Shown one piece after another: positions 14,720 to 15,388 of a DNA stretch of 15,388 nucleotides. The stretch spans positions 1-15,388 of the forward strand of contig CAJTOU010000021.1 in NCBI GenBank assembly GCA_910577835.1, written 5' to 3'. The notes beneath the pieces are model-generated. The model did no database searches, was not told the origin of the DNA, and saw nothing but the letters and a program-made list of their open reading frames with translations. Position numbers and translations under genes: made by a program. The first letter of the stretch is position 1; the number at the start of each line of letters is the position of its first letter. Origin of the DNA: an uncultured Lachnospiraceae bacterium (GTDB lineage: Bacteria; Bacillota_A; Clostridia; Lachnospirales; Lachnospiraceae).

Positions 14720-15388
14720 ATGATTTATAATGATTTTAAGGGAAAAAAATTGTCACTGCTCGGATTTGGCGCTATGCGTCTGCCACTTTTGCCTGATGAA
14801 AGTGGAGAGGTTGACGAGGAGCTTGTGAAAGAAATGGTACGTTATGCAATGGAGCATGGTGTGAATTATTATGATACTGCTTATCCATATCATAATGCAA
14901 AGTCAGAAATTATCATCGGTAAGGCGTTAAAACAGTTTCCACGTGAAAGTTATTATCTGGCGACAAAATATCCGGGACATCAGATTTCCGAGAGTTATTA
15001 TCCAGAGGAAATCTTTGAGGAACAGTTAAAAAAATGCGATGTGACCTATTTTGATTTCTATCTTCTGCATAATGTTTATGAAAATTCCATAGGTACTTAT
15101 ACTGATTCAAAATGGGGTATTGTAGATTATTTTGTGAAACAAAAGCAGCTTGGGCGTATTAAGCATTTGGGATTTTCATGTCATGGCATGCAGAATATTT
15201 TGGAGGATTTTTTAAATCAGTATGGGGATGTTATGGAATTTTGTCAGATTCAGGTGAATTATCTGGACTGGACGCTTCAGGATGCAAAGGCGAAGTATGA
15301 GCTTTTAGCCAGCCGAAAAATTCCGGTGTGGGTAATGGAACCGGTCAGAGGCGGGAAACTTGCGAATCTGGACGAAGAATCAAAAAAG
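14720..15388 (+). CDS. Aldo/keto reductase, N-terminal part (cut by window edge)
   Basis: The frame opens at the ATG at 14720, seven bases after AGGAGG (14707-14712), and runs without a stop to the window edge (223 codons). It matches the aldo/keto reductase TIM barrel: LSLLGFGAMRLP at the start, then the catalytic tetrad Asp52 and Tyr57 in YYDTAYPYHNAKSE, Lys83 in LATKYPG and His117 in YLLHNVY. IKHLGFSCHG and IQVNYLDW follow, as in the clostridial predicted-oxidoreductase subgroup. These enzymes reduce carbonyls with NAD(P)H. Many members of this subgroup are about 370-400 residues with a C-terminal 4Fe-4S ferredoxin-like segment, which would lie beyond the window. The 156-base gap upstream shows no firm promoter or terminator. 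The substrate is unknown. Confidence 0.92.
   Translation, partial: MIYNDFKGKKLSLLGFGAMRLPLLPDESGEVDEELVKEMVRYAMEHGVNYYDTAYPYHNAKSEIIIGKALKQFPRESYYLATKYPGHQISESYYPEEIFEEQLKKCDVTYFDFYLLHNVYENSIGTYTDSKWGIVDYFVKQKQLGRIKHLGFSCHGMQNILEDFLNQYGDVMEFCQIQVNYLDWTLQDAKAKYELLASRKIPVWVMEPVRGGKLANLDEESKK

Noticed and set aside
1..15388. CRISPR arrays, tRNA or rRNA genes, transposases, restriction or toxin-antitoxin genes
   Set aside because: None was seen on either strand; the only repeats are the pair before clpS and the palindromes listed.

Overview
The window looks like a chromosomal stretch of a low-GC Gram-positive anaerobe of the Clostridia, most likely a Lachnospiraceae-type gut bacterium. This is inferred from the AT-rich sequence, strong AGGAGG-type ribosome binding sites, consensus sigma-A-like promoters and the family mix (Dlt-like acylation genes, an L,D-transpeptidase, ClpS with ClpA, AIM24). 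No rRNA, tRNA, CRISPR array, transposase or phage gene was seen.

Layout. (1) 1-2828, plus strand: a tight operon of an acyl carrier protein, an MBOAT membrane O-acyltransferase and an SGNH-type envelope protein. This is a DltC/DltB/DltD-like set for acylating a cell-surface polymer. Its adenylating enzyme, if there is one, would lie left of the window. (2) 2883-4404: a soluble chemoreceptor with its own promoter and a C-terminal CZB zinc-binding domain. (3) 4454-6247: an L,D-transpeptidase with tandem promoters, a perfect palindrome at the likely transcription start and a clear terminator. (4) 6248-6530: a non-coding region with a 44-bp perfect direct repeat and nested inverted repeats, ending exactly at the -35 box of a perfect consensus promoter. 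(5) 6531-11747, plus strand: clpS, clpA, a PurF-family protein that has lost its glutaminase active site, and a membrane-anchored alpha/beta hydrolase, possibly one transcription unit. (6) 11797-11901: a large two-tier palindrome between convergent genes, acting as a bidirectional terminator and possibly a MITE-like element. (7) 12010-13359, minus strand: an AIM24-family protein and, upstream of it, a short divergent pyroglutamyl-peptidase-like protein. (8) 13360-14563: a divergent promoter region and an unrecognised 277-residue protein. (9) 14720 to the right edge: the start of an aldo/keto reductase, cut by the window.

How the parts relate. Regions 1 and 3 both act on the cell envelope (polymer acylation and peptidoglycan cross-linking). 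ClpS and ClpA form an adaptor and unfoldase pair that feeds N-degron substrates to ClpP, which is not encoded here. The most unusual gene is the PurF paralogue. Cys1, the HVRY arginine and the Asn-Gly oxyanion pair are all replaced, yet the PRPP-binding motif and the four candidate 4Fe-4S cysteines remain. No complete novel defence or mobile system is evident. The points most worth following are this PurF paralogue downstream of clpSA, the structured repeat in front of clpS, and the shortened pyroglutamyl-peptidase homologue.
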